Below are positions 47,621 through 62,480 of a stretch of DNA of 64,000 nucleotides, piece by piece; the stretch's first letter is position 1, and each line of letters opens with the position of its first letter. This DNA comes from Pelecanus crispus (taxonomy: Eukaryota; Chordata; Aves; Pelecaniformes; Pelecanidae). The notes below the pieces were generated by a model. It ran no database searches. It was not told the DNA's origin and worked only from the letters and a program-made list of their open reading frames with translations. The DNA lies in the NCBI RefSeq assembly GCF_030463565.1, contig NC_134643.1:1002001-1066000 (forward strand). The letters are read 5' to 3'. The position numbers and the translations under genes are program-made.

Positions 47621-50383
47621 CGCTGAGCAGCGGGGCTCATCCGGCTGCTGCAGTGAGAGCTCACCAACCCGGCTGAGCCGGCGAGAGCTGCCAAAGGCAC
47701 CGGCGCTGCCCAGAGGCGCAGCAGCAGCTCCCTCCCGAAGAGCTGCCCAGGCTGCGCGGTGTGCCAAGGCCTCCCCGGGCAGCACGGCCTCGAGAGCTGC
47801 TGAATCAACCTCTTTGGTTGAGGGACTCGGGAGAAACCTGGGGATCGTTGAAACAAGCCTTAATGCCAGCGTTTACAAACACTTTCCCCCTACTCTGGGG
47901 ACTGGGAAGTTGTGCTTTAGTAGCCAAGCTTTAATTAAAAACAAAGCAGGTGCACGAAAACAAAACTCAAGTGCGATTTTTGCCTACGCGGATGAGAAAG
48001 CTCTAGAAGCTTAGGTAAAAGCACAGCCGGGAGTAGCTGGTTCCCAGGGCTGCGGGCATCCACCCAACATCTCTGGAAGCAAAACGTCCCTCCTCGGTTT
48101 TAGGAGAGAGGCGACCATTTAAATACCAGCACAAACACTTCCCGACGGGCGCTTTTCCAGGAGATTCAGCCAGCACAGCTCTTCCGGCCTCGCAGAGATG
48201 CTCCTTCCCATTTCAGATAACTCAATGCCAGCAGGCAGCACTGGACACAATAGCTGGCACTCTCATTTTTTCTTTTTTTCTCCTGACCTTGCATAAGGTT
48301 GCAGAAAGCGTCGGCACCCTGCCCCAGACCTCAGGAGCAGTGCGCTGCAGCAGACAACGTTTTGGACCAAGAAACGCGCCCTGCTGACCCCGCAGAACCT
48401 CTCCCACCTGCGGAACCTGCCCCGAGATACAGCCAGGACCCAGGCTCGGCTGCGGTCGCTGAGCCCTCTCGCGCCGCTTGCCGCTGTCCCTGTGTGTCAC
48501 TTTTCAGAGCCAGGTCCCGTCCCAGGGGAGCAGGCCCTGGCAGTGCCAGGGGTGGCTGCAGCGGGGGGATGCTGCACCCCTGGGTCCCTGTCCCCGGGGA
48601 CTGGGCAACCGCTGGGTGCCTTCTAGTGGCCCCAGCACCCAGGGGATCGGCTGGGGAGATCCCCAGGGACCCAGTCCGTCCCTCCAGACAGCGGGGAGAT
48701 GGAAGGCAAAGAAGGGAAGGCAACAGGGTAAAGCCAGCAGCTGCCCGAGCCCTTCGACCGGTGAAAACATGGGCTTTGGGGGCGAAACAGCGCGTTCCCC
48801 TTCTCCAGCCTGTCGGCTCTCAAGGCACCCGAGCAGAGAGCTCAAACAACAAAAGAAAGGTCCGATTCCTACCACAGCAGAGCAGAGAGGAGTTTGCTCG
48901 TACCAGCGCTGGCCTCCCCGGCCCGGGGGCAGCTCCCCCAGCACGCTCACAGCTGCACGTCGCAGCTCCCGGAGGCCCTGAGCCTTCTCGCACAGTCCAC
49001 TAATATTCAAAACACACGCGCTGGTTTTAGTCTTGCAACCGGTTCACAAATCGCCTGTTACAGTCGTCTTGCCACCGAGCCAGGGCTTTTCAGCTCAGTC
49101 GTTCTGGGTTTGAGCAGTCAGGAGCCGGCAGATCCGGAGGACAACTGCAAAAGGCAGGCACGCCAGCGGGGAGCTGACAGCGGTCCACCAAAGCCAGAGG
49201 TGTTTCAACGCGTTTTGGCTTCCTTCCTGCCGCGCTCACCCATTCGCAAGGAAGTTACGCAAGAACCTGACGGTCTATGCAGCAGCGGGCCAGATCTCCA
49301 TCCTCATGCAGCGTTTACTGCGAGCCCGGGGCACGCACGCAGAGCTGTCGTCTTCTGCCCCTCGCTGCTGCTTGCTGCTCCTATCCCAGCAGGAGCAACG
49401 CCTTGCTCCCAAAACCAACACCGCGGAACATCCAAAACTTCACCAAAACTCCCAAACGCTCAGAAAATGACTGCTGAAGGGTCAGCGTGCCTGTTTCAGC
49501 CTTTCCCCAGTTTGCTTTCTGCCGCGCCCCGGTTCCCATCTCAGACAGGGTCAGAAAGCTCAGCTACCTGCTCTAAAAGAACTGCTACAAACTGCTGGTT
49601 TGACACCGGCGGGGAATCACGGCTTGCACCACTGCAGTTACAAGGGTTCGGACAGTTAAACACTTAGGATAGCTTTCCTCCTTCCTGGGAAACACCGATA
49701 ACGGCAGAGAGAATCCCTGCTCAGTAACGAGAGCCCACCGTAACACGCTGTGCCATCGGATGGTCCCCAGTGCCACGAGGAGCTGCTGTATCCACTGGTA
49801 TAAATTTGGCTCTAGGTTAAAAAAAAACAAAACAACAAACCCAACTTGTGAGAAATTGCTCAAGATTTTCCACATTTGGATGATGCTGGTAGTTAAGACT
49901 CATCCTTCTTGCAGGCTTTCGGCTCTTTGCCTTATGTTATTTTAGCACCGTGTTAAGTGCTTCCTCCCCTACCTTTTAAATCTTTTGAGTCACAAGCCTG
50001 CCTGGTGTTTGAAGATACGAGCAAATTCCACTCTAATAGAGCGCCGCACCCCACGCCTGACAGGTAGGGATTTTTTTAAAAATCATGTTTAAAAAAGCAT
50101 CAGTATCTTAAATAGATTTTTGTTTTTTTTTTTTAAAAATCAAGTTCCAACTCGGAGCAAATTCTCACACCAGAGAGCAAGAGAGCACTGATCCTGCTGG
50201 AATAGTTGGCACAATTCTACTTTAAATTAGTGCTAAGAGCACTAGTTTAAGCCCAATTTTCTGTTGAAAGCTCCCTGCTCCATCGCACGGTTGGAAAGAG
50301 GTTACAGCACAAGTGAAGCGGTCTTAGTTAATAATCAGAAACGCGTTACTGTGCAAAAGCAGTTAGGAATAAAAGATACCATC

Positions 50384-53300
50384 TCATCTCTTCCCAGAAA
50401 GCCACCAGCTGCCGTAAGCCGACTGTTTTGTAATAGCTTGCTTTTCTTCTGGGCTGAAATGCAGAATAGTCAATATGGCAGTTAGAGTCTGCTGGCGACC
50501 AAGAGAATCTGGCAGCGTCAAAAATCTATAGACAATGTTCTTGAGGTATTCCAGGTTGGCTCCCTCTCTGCTCTTATCTCTGAAATTCTTCTCGATTTCG
50601 CTTTGAAGCGCCGATACCTCTTCCCGGTGCTTCTCCTCCTCAACCAAGATTTTCTCCTGGAGCTGGTGAACTTGCATTTCCAGCTTGTGCTTCTGCTTCC
50701 TCAGCGCTACAATTTCCACTTCTTTGCGAGCCAGCTGCTCCGCGTACAAGAAGAAGGTGGGCTCACTGGTGGCGGAGAGGTGAAGAGCCTGGGGGAGAAT
50801 GTCTGAGGAATCGTTACCTGGTGAGTCATTGCTAGTAACATCAGCCCCTGACGCTAGGTAGTTTTTGGATCCTTGAGGCCCGTAAGGCAACGTGACAGAT
50901 CTCAGCTGCTCCAGTTCTTGGTCCTTTTCTGCCAGCACCGCCAGCGCTCGGTCCCGCTGTTTGTGCATCTCCTCCTCCAGCTTCAGCGCCCGCTCCCTGT
51001 AGTCCAGCTGGCACCGCTCCAATTCCTGCCGATGAATCTGCTGCAGCTGGGACAACTCTTGCTTCTTGGCTTCCACGTCTTGCTGGTGCTGCTTCTCCAT
51101 TTCATCGGAGGCCAGCTGAAGCGCGACGTATTTCTCTTTCAGGTCAGCCAGCTGCTCTTGAGCTTCCTCCAGTTCTTTAGCCAGGTTGCCGTCTTTGGCC
51201 GACTTGTTCTTGAGAACCACTTGCGCCCTCATCTTGTACCTTTCGAACTCCTCCTTCAGCTGCTTCAGCTCCTGCTGATAGTACAAAGCAGTGGCCTTCT
51301 CGCCATCCCCAGCCTCAGTGCCCTTTGGCAGCTCCAGCTCACACAGCTTCTCGATGTCCAGAGCGGGTTGACTCTTCTTAGCTGCTGCCTGCAAGAGCTT
51401 CTTCAGCTTCTCCATTTTATCCTTGAGAACGTTAACATCAAGATTGGCTTCTTCTACCTGAACATCAACAGGGGACCGGCTGGAGGCAGCAATGGCCAGG
51501 GTTTTGTTCTCCAGGTCCAACTGTACGATGCGGTCCTTTAGCTTCTGAATGATCGCTTGGTCTTTCTGCTTGGTTTTTTCGTAAGTGCCAAGGAGTTCTG
51601 ACACTTCGGAGACTTGGCCCTCCAAGTCGGCCACTCGCCGCTCCTCCATCTGGGCGTGCTGGCGGAGCTGCTCCTCTGCCTGCGCGGCCTGAGAGAAGAG
51701 AGACACGGCAGCGTTAGATTAGCTCAACAGCTGGGCAGGAGCTCTGCGGTTTACACAGGGGCTTAATTCTGCTCTGCTGAACTCCGAACAAGTGCAGGGC
51801 CATCCTTTCCCCTAGGATCCTATACACAAGCCACCACACGGATTTGCTTTTTTAGATATTTGTTTATTTGGGGAGGAAAATAAGCAAAAAGCATTTTTGC
51901 TTTTGTTCCCTGCTCTGCAGAGCTCCCGTTACCAGCACTACCTGCATTGCTGTAGGTGTGTGTGTGGGGGGTGGGAAGCAGCAAACTCGCGTCACAATCT
52001 GCTACAGGATTTTTTTAAAACGTGCGTGTGCTCTAAAGCCTTCATACATCCAGCTGCAATTTACTGAAACGCTACGCTTTGTTGCTGTTGTGGTTTAACC
52101 CGGCAGGCAGCTAAACACCATACAGCCCTTCGCTCACTCCCCCCGCCTCCCCAGTGGGATGGGGGAGAAAACTGGGGGGAAAAAAAGGTAAAATTTGTAG
52201 GTTGACGTAAAGACAGTTTAATGGGACAGAAAAGGAAGGGATAATAATAATATCTACAAAGCAAGTGATGCACAATGCAATTGCTCACCACCCGCTCACC
52301 GATGCCCAGCCCGTCCCCGAGCAGCGGTTCTCTGCCCCCCGGCCCCCCAGTTTCTATACTGCCCATGACGCCATATGGTATGGAACGTCCCCTCGGCCAG
52401 TTTGGGTCAGCTCTCCTGGCTGTGCCCCCTCCCAGCTCCTTCTGCCCCCGGCAGAGCAGGGGGAGCTGAAAAGTCCTTGCCTGGTGTTAGCACTGCTCAG
52501 CAACAGCCACACCATCAGTGCGTTATCAGCGTTATTCTCATCCTAAATCCAACCCAGCGCTGTGTCAGGAAGAAAATTAACTCCATCCCAGCCAAAATCA
52601 GGACAGTTGCACTGGTATTAATAGAATTCAGTGGTTTCTGAGTAGCTGCAGCAAACAGCCGGGCTTCGGTTTTTACAGCTATTGAGATCTGCCTGACTAA
52701 TAAGTACCCTGGACAATGGCAGCACTTGGCAATCACCATCGTGAACTAAAACTCAGCCAGTCAGGTCATCTTCACCTCTCTCGGAGAGAAGCTGTTAGAG
52801 ACCGCTTCCAAAAAAGGGGCGAATTGCATTAAATCAGCCTGATGCTTCAGATTAGAAAGAAGACAACTTGTTCCAGGCTGCAAGGAGACAAGGAAGGTCC
52901 CATTCCAGAGCGTTTCCAGATGCAATTTCGGTTACTGGTGCCAAAGCCCTGATGCCAACCCCTGAGCACATCGCCCCACAACCCGCAGAGTTACGCGGGT
53001 TCCTCTTTCCCACCACGTCCCTCTTTCTAGCTCTTCGCTCTCCCCCTGCATGCGCACAGGCCGGAGCCTTTTTCCAGTATTTCACAGAATCATGGAATCG
53101 TTGAGGTTGGAAAAGACCTTTAAGATCACCCAGCCCAACCATTGACCCAACACTGCCAAGGCCACCACCAAACCCATCAAGGGCAGAGTCATCATTTCAT
53201 CTTGCCTGCCTTGGGGGCTGCATTATTTATAATGACAGTAAAACTGGGAATCACTGAGGTTGGGAAGGATCTCTAAGATCATCAGCCCAGCCGTCACCCC

Positions 53301-55127
53301 AACACCCCCATGCCCACTAAACCATGGCCCCCAGTGCCACCTCTGCCCGTGTTTTGAACCCCTCCAGGGATGGGGACTCCCCCACCTCTCTGGGCAGCCT
53401 GGTCCAACACTTGGCCACTCTTTCCGTAAAGAAATTTCTCCCAATATCCAACCTAAACCTCCCCTGGCGCAGCTTGAGCCCATTTCCTCTCGTCCTATCG
53501 CTGACTACTTGGGAGAAGAGACCAACCCCCACCTCACTACAACCTCCTTTCAGGCAGTTGTAGAGAGCGACAATTTACTGCTCCTCTTTCCCTAGAGCGC
53601 TCCAAGCTTCACTGAAGGATCTTAGTTAGAAGGTATTTCCTTCTTATGAGCTCCTGCAATCATACCTGGCGTTGCACTGACATACTTTACGAGACAAGAC
53701 CACGCTCATTGCCATGGTGGGTCAGAGGAAAGGTCTCTCCTCCCAAGCCCAGCCAGCGTCAGACCAGACGGTAACGTGTTCAGAACCAAGTGACACCGTT
53801 CAGGACAGTCACCGTGTAATCACCCCAAAGGCTGCTCCCAAATCCAACGGTCACCATCCCCTGATTAATGACTTACACGCTGTATCCCAAACAGCTTTTA
53901 TTTTCCTCAGGGACTATCATCCCATCAATCAAAGCCATGCTGCGCTCATTTATTTCAAACCTCTTGGACTCTGTGGGACTGGGAAAGGGAATTTCTGCTC
54001 CTCCAGCCTCAAACCCTGCCCCAGTCGCCGCTGATACATCCCACGGAGCGAGCTGCTCCAGGGCCCAGACAGGGAATTACCTTCCTCATCTCCTGCAGCA
54101 GCTGCACTTGGAAGTGGTTCTTAAGGCTGGCCATCTCCTCCTGCAGATCCTGTATCCGGGGGTCTGGCTTCTTGTTCTCCTCCTGAACAGCTTGCAGCTC
54201 TCTCTTCAGGTCTTCCACCTCCTGGCTCAGCTGCTTGATCTGCAGCTCGTAGCCCTCCGCGCGCTCGGCCATGCACGCCCTCCCGGCCAACGCCTCCCTG
54301 GTCTCCTCCAGCTTCAGCTCTGCATCCTGGCGCAAAGTCCTCTCGTTCTGCAGCAGCTTCTGTAGCTCTCGCAGCATAACGGCGTGGTCGCTCTGTTCTT
54401 GGGCTCGGTCGTGCTGCTGCGTGATCAGGCGGGCTTTGGTCTCTGCTAGCTGTTCCTGGACGGACTTCAGCTCTGTCTCCCACTTCTCGGTCTCATCCTC
54501 TGCTTTCTTAATGGCGTCGTCCAGGTCCTGCTTCATCTTCTTCTTGTCTGCTTGGTAGGAGGCTTCCATGCGGGACTTCTCCTGTGTGACCGTTGACAGA
54601 GCACTGGTCAAGGTGGCCAACTGGGTCTTCAGCTGGAGCACTCTTTTATCGGCCTCGCTAGCAGCAGATGACACATCCCCGCTGCTCGTGCTGATGCCGC
54701 TCTCTGAACCGCTCGTCTCTTCTGATTTAAGAGAGGAAGTGGCGGTCACAAGCTTTTCGTCCTCAGGCCCTGGTTCACCCTTGGTACTGGCCAGACTGGC
54801 AGCGGTGTCTGCACTGGTAGCTGTCCCCACGCTGTCTTCGCTGTGAACCGAGCTCCTGTCATCAGCAGAATCGGCAAAGGAAGAGCCAGAGCTAGCCACA
54901 GACGTGGGCTGAGCACCGCTCAAGCCAATATCTGCCTCGTGAGACACAGACAATACTTTCAAGCTGGCTTCCAAGGCTTCCTTCTCTTTGAGGAGGCTCT
55001 TGTAGGCTCTGACGACATCCTTCAGCCGAACCTGGTACTGAAGAAGCTGCTTCTTCTGCGATTCAATAGTCTCGAGAAGATCTTTCTTACTCGGGCCACC
55101 TCCAAAGTTCATGCCAAACTTCTCCAT
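50384..55127 (-). CDS. GCC1: GCC1 (GCC88), trans-Golgi golgin with GRIP domain
   Basis: Two coding exons (55127 down to 54081, 349 codons; 51688 down to 50384, 434 codons plus stop) give 783 aa, close to the roughly 775 aa of human GCC1. The join QEMRK|AAQAEEQ is in phase 0 with consensus GT-AG sites. A short 5' UTR stretch precedes the ATG in the same exon (acceptor CTTTCAG, exon start 55139). The start [18 protein letters not shown] is the conserved GCC1 N-terminus. The middle is long coiled coil with an acidic Ser/Thr-rich segment near 85-175. The C-terminus is a GRIP domain (about 718-770) with the [12 protein letters not shown] helix; its conserved tyrosine is Tyr730. GRIP domains bind GTP-ARL1 and place the golgin on the trans-Golgi network, where GCC88 tethers endosome-to-Golgi carriers. 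The intron (51689-54080) contains a solo LTR and a CR1. Confidence 0.96.
52086..52605 (-). mobile_element. Solo LTR, avian endogenous retrovirus, ERVL-type (fossil)
   Basis: This is a 520-bp LTR with TG...CA ends, flanked by identical 5-bp repeats GTTGC (52081-52085 and 52606-52610). Read on the minus strand it has the shape of a common avian LTR: a start near TGTCCTGATTTTGGCTGGG, a central CATATGGCGTCATG region, an ATTAAACTGTC poly(A)-signal region and a GGGTTAAACCACAACA end. No internal retroviral genes remain, so it is a solo LTR left by recombination. A 5-bp target duplication fits the ERVL class. It is in the same orientation as GCC1, within its intron. Age looks moderate: the ends and target repeats are clear. 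Confidence 0.88.
53083..53572 (-). mobile_element. CR1 LINE, double-tailed variant, copy C
   Basis: On the plus strand it opens with the tail CACAGAATCATGGAATCG. It then shows the same order as copies A, B and D: first tail, 65-70 bp spacer (about 53187-53258), second tail, and the end of ORF2 up to the QLVVERQ-coding region (about 53572). It lies in the GCC1 intron, in the same orientation as GCC1. Its upstream part (GCTGACTACTTGGGAGAAGAG) matches the ordinary CR1 copies. Confidence 0.92.
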
Positions 55128-55139
55128 GATTGACGCACT

Positions 55140-56470
55140 CTGAAAGGAGAAAAACAGCACAAAAAAGGCTAAACAAGCAGCAAAGACACATTCACCATCG
55201 GCCAGAGCACGCGGCTAAGCAGGACCACCATCCCAACCACCCCCAGGACACCACACGGTTCACGACTCCGCAACGTGTCTGTCGCCACGCACTGAACCCT
55301 GCAAAGCGCCGGCGCACCCCAGGAGCGCAGGTAGCGAGTGCTCCAAGGGGAAATGCGCGCGTGCTACCACTCCGATGCCTCAAGCTTCTCAGCCAGAGCC
55401 AGAGAAAACGCTTTAAGGCCTCGTACAGCAATATCCGCCACCGCGGCTGCTCCCCGCAGGTCAGTCGGGGGGGATTATGGCTTGATTTTTACTTTTTGAG
55501 AGAAAAAACTTCTTGGCCTGTCCCACGGCCGCACAGCTGCCTGCTGTGAAGGTAATCCACGCGCTGCTGGCTCTGGGCTCTAGCTCTCAGGGGTCCCCGC
55601 GGCAGGTCACGGCAGCGGGTGGTGGGGTGGGGTGCCGTGGAGGACCTGCCGTGGAGGGGTGGGGTGTCAGCCCCTGGGGCCCGAGGAGGAGGGGAGCAGG
55701 ACAGGGGGGAGAGGGATGCAGCAGGATTCAGGGTGGGAAGCTGCAGGGGAGGAACTGGGGGCAGCCACTGAGGCCAAGGGGCTGCGGGGCTGGAGCCGAG
55801 GGGCCTGGAGGGGAGGAGGGATTGTGGGGCTGTGGTGGAGGGGCCTCGGGGCCTGATGGGCCATGGGAGCCTGTGGGGCAGGGGGGACAATGGCCCGTGG
55901 GGCTGATGGGCCGTGGGGCAGGGGAGCCCGTGGGGAGGCAGGCCCGGTGGGCCGGGGAGGGGGACCGTGGGGCGGGGGGGAGCCTGTAGGGCAGGGGAGC
56001 CTGTGGGGCAGGAGGGGCCCGTGGGGCTAATGGGCCATGGGGTGGGGGCCATGGGGCTGATGGGCCGTGGGGTGGCGGGGGGCCGTGGGGCAAACAGGCC
56101 ATGGAGCAGGGGATGCCGCGGGGCAGGGGGGAGCCCGTGCGGCTGATGAGCCGTGGGGCAGGGGGAGGCCTGTGGGGCAGGGGAGGGGGGCTGCTGGGCC
56201 GTGGGAGACCCGTGGGGGACCCGTGGGGTCCGTGGCAGGGGGCCCGTGGGGCAGGGGAGCCTGTGGAGCTGCTGGGCCGTGGGGGCAGAGGAGGCTTTGG
56301 GGCAGCGGCGGAGCGGCCGGCGGGGCAGGGGAGGCCGGCGGGGCAGGGGAGGCCGGCGGGCGGCGGCGGAGGGCCCGGGGGGTGCCGGGGGGTCGCGGGT
56401 GGCCGTGGGCCGGGGGGTCCCGCGGGGCGGGGGCGTCTCCAGGGCAACCCCCACGTCACGCGGCCCTTAC
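55140..56470 (-). other. GCC1: GCC1 intron 1 with GC-rich minisatellite
   Basis: The interval lies between the GCC1 first-exon donor (56471) and the acceptor at 55139. The part at about 55850-56450 is a degenerate array of GGGGCAGGGGAGCCxGTGGGGC and GGGCCxTGGGGCTGATGGGCC units. The remaining part is GC-rich unique sequence. Proline-rich open frames on the minus strand and glycine-rich ones on the plus strand come from this repeat and are not genes. Confidence 0.75.
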
Positions 56471-56917
56471 CTCCGGCCGGCGCCCGCTGCGCATGCGCAC
56501 AGCGCCGCGCGCCACTTCCGCCGCACGCACCCCCCCAGCCTGCGCGCTGCGCATGCGCCTCCGCCGGGGTGTGGCCAAGGGGGCGGGGCTGTAAGCGATG
56601 GGGGCGGGGCCAGACGGCAGAGAGTGTAGCGGAGGGGGCGTGGTTCCGTGGAGGGGCGGGGCGATGCGGATGCCCCGCCCGCCCGTGGGCGGTACGAAGC
56701 GGCGGGGAGGGCGGGGCTTGTCGGTGAGGGGCGTGGCCTGGCCGTGCGGGAGCAAAGGGGCGGCAGCCGGGGGGCGGGCCGGGGGCGGGGCCTGGTGCGC
56801 GGGGGCGGGGCCCGGTGCGCGGGGGCGGGGCCTGCGGAGCGCGGAGGCAGCGGGGTTGCAGCGCGGCCGTCCCGTCCCGTCCGTCCCGTCCGTCTGTCCG
56901 TCCCTCCCGCCGCCGCC
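56471..56917. promoter_or_regulatory. GCC1-ARF5 divergent promoter
   Basis: A minus-strand non-coding first exon of GCC1 ends at 56471 (CCGGAG|GTAAGG), and the ARF5 ATG is at 56918, so under 450 bp separates the two. Two near-palindromic NRF1 motifs (TGCGCATGCGCA at 56488-56499; TGCGCATGCGCC at 56548-56559) flank an ETS-type ACTTCCG (56514-56520). On the ARF5 side GC boxes repeat with a 20-bp period (GGGGGCGGGG at 56781, 56801 and 56821). There is no TATA box. In human, GCC1 and ARF5 are also neighbours. Confidence 0.8.
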
Positions 56918-60630
<3,713 letters not shown>

Positions 60631-61126
60631 CTGGGCCGGTGGCACAGGGACCGGACGAGCCGGGGACGTCTCTTCCAACTGCTGTTTTGTTTGGTTTTCT
60701 TTGTTTTATTGGGGTGGGGAGGGGGGATTGTTTTTCCTTTCTCCCCCGAGTGGCCTTGTCTCTGTGTTTATCTGGTAGGACTTGAACCTCAAGGACTCTT
60801 CGTGCAGCTCCACTTTGCGGTGTCCTGCCTTCACCCCGGCAGCGCTGCGTGCTGGCCGTCCTCCCCACCTGCATGTGCCATCTGCGAGAGCTTGCCCGGA
60901 CCTGCTGGGGTGGCATGTCCCCAAGTGTCCCCGGACCTGCTGGGGTGGCATGTCCCCAAGTGTCCCTCGCCCGGAGCCGGCGGTGGGGGCTGAGCTTGGC
61001 TGGGAGGCAGCCCTGCCACTGCAGGACAGGGAGGATCCTTCTTTTTATCCTTCGATAAACTTTATAGTTCTCTTTCTCTCGGGGAGGGGACATATGGCTG
61101 CGTAACGTGCTGTTGTACATCGAGTA

Positions 61127-61132
61127 ATTAAA
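61127..61132 (+). terminator. ARF5: ARF5 poly(A) signal, proximal (ATTAAA)
   Basis: This variant hexamer lies in an AT-rich context about 500 bases after the ARF5 stop codon. Confidence 0.6.
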
Positions 61133-61245
61133 CGCCACAACTTTGTACCCTGCGCCCGGCGCATTTCTGGCTGGCTGCGGGTGCCGCCTCCAAGCCCCGC
61201 TTCCCGACACGCGCGGGCATCTCTGGGCGCGGGGATTTGGGCCTT

Positions 61246-61251
61246 AATAAA
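61246..61251 (+). terminator. ARF5: ARF5 poly(A) signal, distal (AATAAA)
   Basis: This canonical hexamer is 114 bases further on than the proximal signal. Either or both could be used. Confidence 0.55.
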
Positions 61252-61794
61252 ACCCTGCGTGCGCTATGCTGGGACGCAGCGGAGGCGGGCAGAGGCTCCG
61301 AGATGCGTTTGCAAGTTCATTTCCTCATCCCCTGGTGCCAGGAGGGGGGTTGACCTGTTTTGTAGCCGCCCCCGGGGTGCTGTCGGGGTCAGTGCTGGCT
61401 GTGCACGGTGCTGGCCGCCGGCCCCGGGGAGCTGGGGCCACGCCGGGGGAAAGCCCGGCGAGGTCGGCTGAGGCCGCGTGCTGCAGGAGTGCTAATTGGG
61501 TCGTAATTAGTGGGACTGGGCAAAGCCAAACCCAACGGCGGCCGTGCTGTGGCAGCGAGGGGCTGAGCCACGGGCACGGGGAGAAGGGGGAACAGACGGG
61601 CGCTGGGGGCTGCCTCCGAAAAGCCCCAGGCTGGCTGGTGGGAGGTGACAGCGTGGAGCAGCCAGTGGGGACCGGCGGCAGCAGTGCCACGCGTGGCTGG
61701 GGGGGGCCCAGCAAGGTGCACCGGCAGCGCTGTGTGCCCCGGAGAAATGCGCTCCCTGCACGGAGCTGAGCCCCGCGCTGGCTGGCGCTGCGGG

Positions 61795-62480
61795 GATGGC
61801 TGGCTGTCCCCATGGCTGTCCCTGCAGGGATGCTCTGGATGTCCCCAGGGCTGTCCCTGTGGGGATGCTCTGGATGTCCCCATGGCTGTCCCTGCAGGGA
61901 TGCTCTGGATGTCCCCAGGGCTGTCCCTGTGGGGATGGCTGGCTGTCCCCATGGCTGTCCCTGCAGGGATGCTCTGGATGTCCCCAAGGCTGTCCCTGTG
62001 GGGATGCTCTGGATGTCCCCATGGCTGTCCCTGCAGGGATGGCTGGATGTCCCCATGGCTGTCCCTGCAGGGATGGCTGGCTGTCCCCATGGCTGTCCCT
62101 GCAGGGATGCTCTGGATGTCCCCAAGGCTGTCCCTGCAGGGATGGCTGGATGTCCCCAGGGCTGGCCCTGCAGGGATGGCTGGATGTCCCCAGGGCTGGC
62201 CCTGCAGGGATGCTCTGGCTGTCCCCAGGGCTGTCCCTGCAGGGATGCTCTGGATGTCCCCATGGCTGTCCCTGCAGGGATGGCTGGATGTCCCCAGGGC
62301 TGGCCCTGCAGGGATGGCTGGATGTCCCCAGGGCTGTCCCTGCAGGGATGCTCTGGCTGTCCCCAAGGCTGGCCCTGCGGGGATGTCCCCATAGCTGTCC
62401 CTGTGGGCATGCTCTGGCTGTCCCCATGGCTGTCCCTGCAGGGATGCTCTGGCTGTCCCCATGGCTGGCTCTGCGGGGTT
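61795..62480. repeat. Minisatellite, 34-35 bp unit, about 19 copies
   Basis: The unit is GGATGCTCTGGATGTCCCC plus (A/C)(T/G)GGCTGTCCCTGCAG-like sequence. GGATGCTCT starts at 61828, 61863 and 61898, a 35-bp period. A GGATGGCTGG variant of the unit is 34 bp. Because 35 is not a multiple of three, each frame cycles through all three readings of the unit. None contains a stop, which creates long open frames of up to several hundred codons on both strands. These are not genes. Confidence 0.95.

Larger units (their letters stand above)
43171..50383. other. Spacer between the TMEM116-like gene and GCC1
   Basis: Apart from CR1 copy B and the 53-bp tandem array, no gene could be supported. The stretch is GC-rich on the left and becomes AT-rich from about 49.8 kb. 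Several open frames of 150-300 codons occur, but they lack domains, hydrophobic pattern or coherent splice sites. The part next to 50.38 kb should include the GCC1 3' UTR. A minus-strand AATAAA (TTTATT at 45961-45966) exists, but it is 4.4 kb from the GCC1 stop, so I do not assign it. A short telomere-like stretch (AACCCTAACCTTAACCCTCA) lies at about 44706-44725. Confidence 0.55.
60631..61275 (+). other. ARF5: ARF5 3' UTR
   Basis: This follows the ARF5 stop and runs to one of two poly(A) signals, ATTAAA (61127-61132) and AATAAA (61246-61251). It contains a T-rich stretch near 60685-60710 and a tandem duplication of a 35-bp unit (GGACCTGCTGGGGTGGCATG begins at 60898 and again at 60933). Confidence 0.75.
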
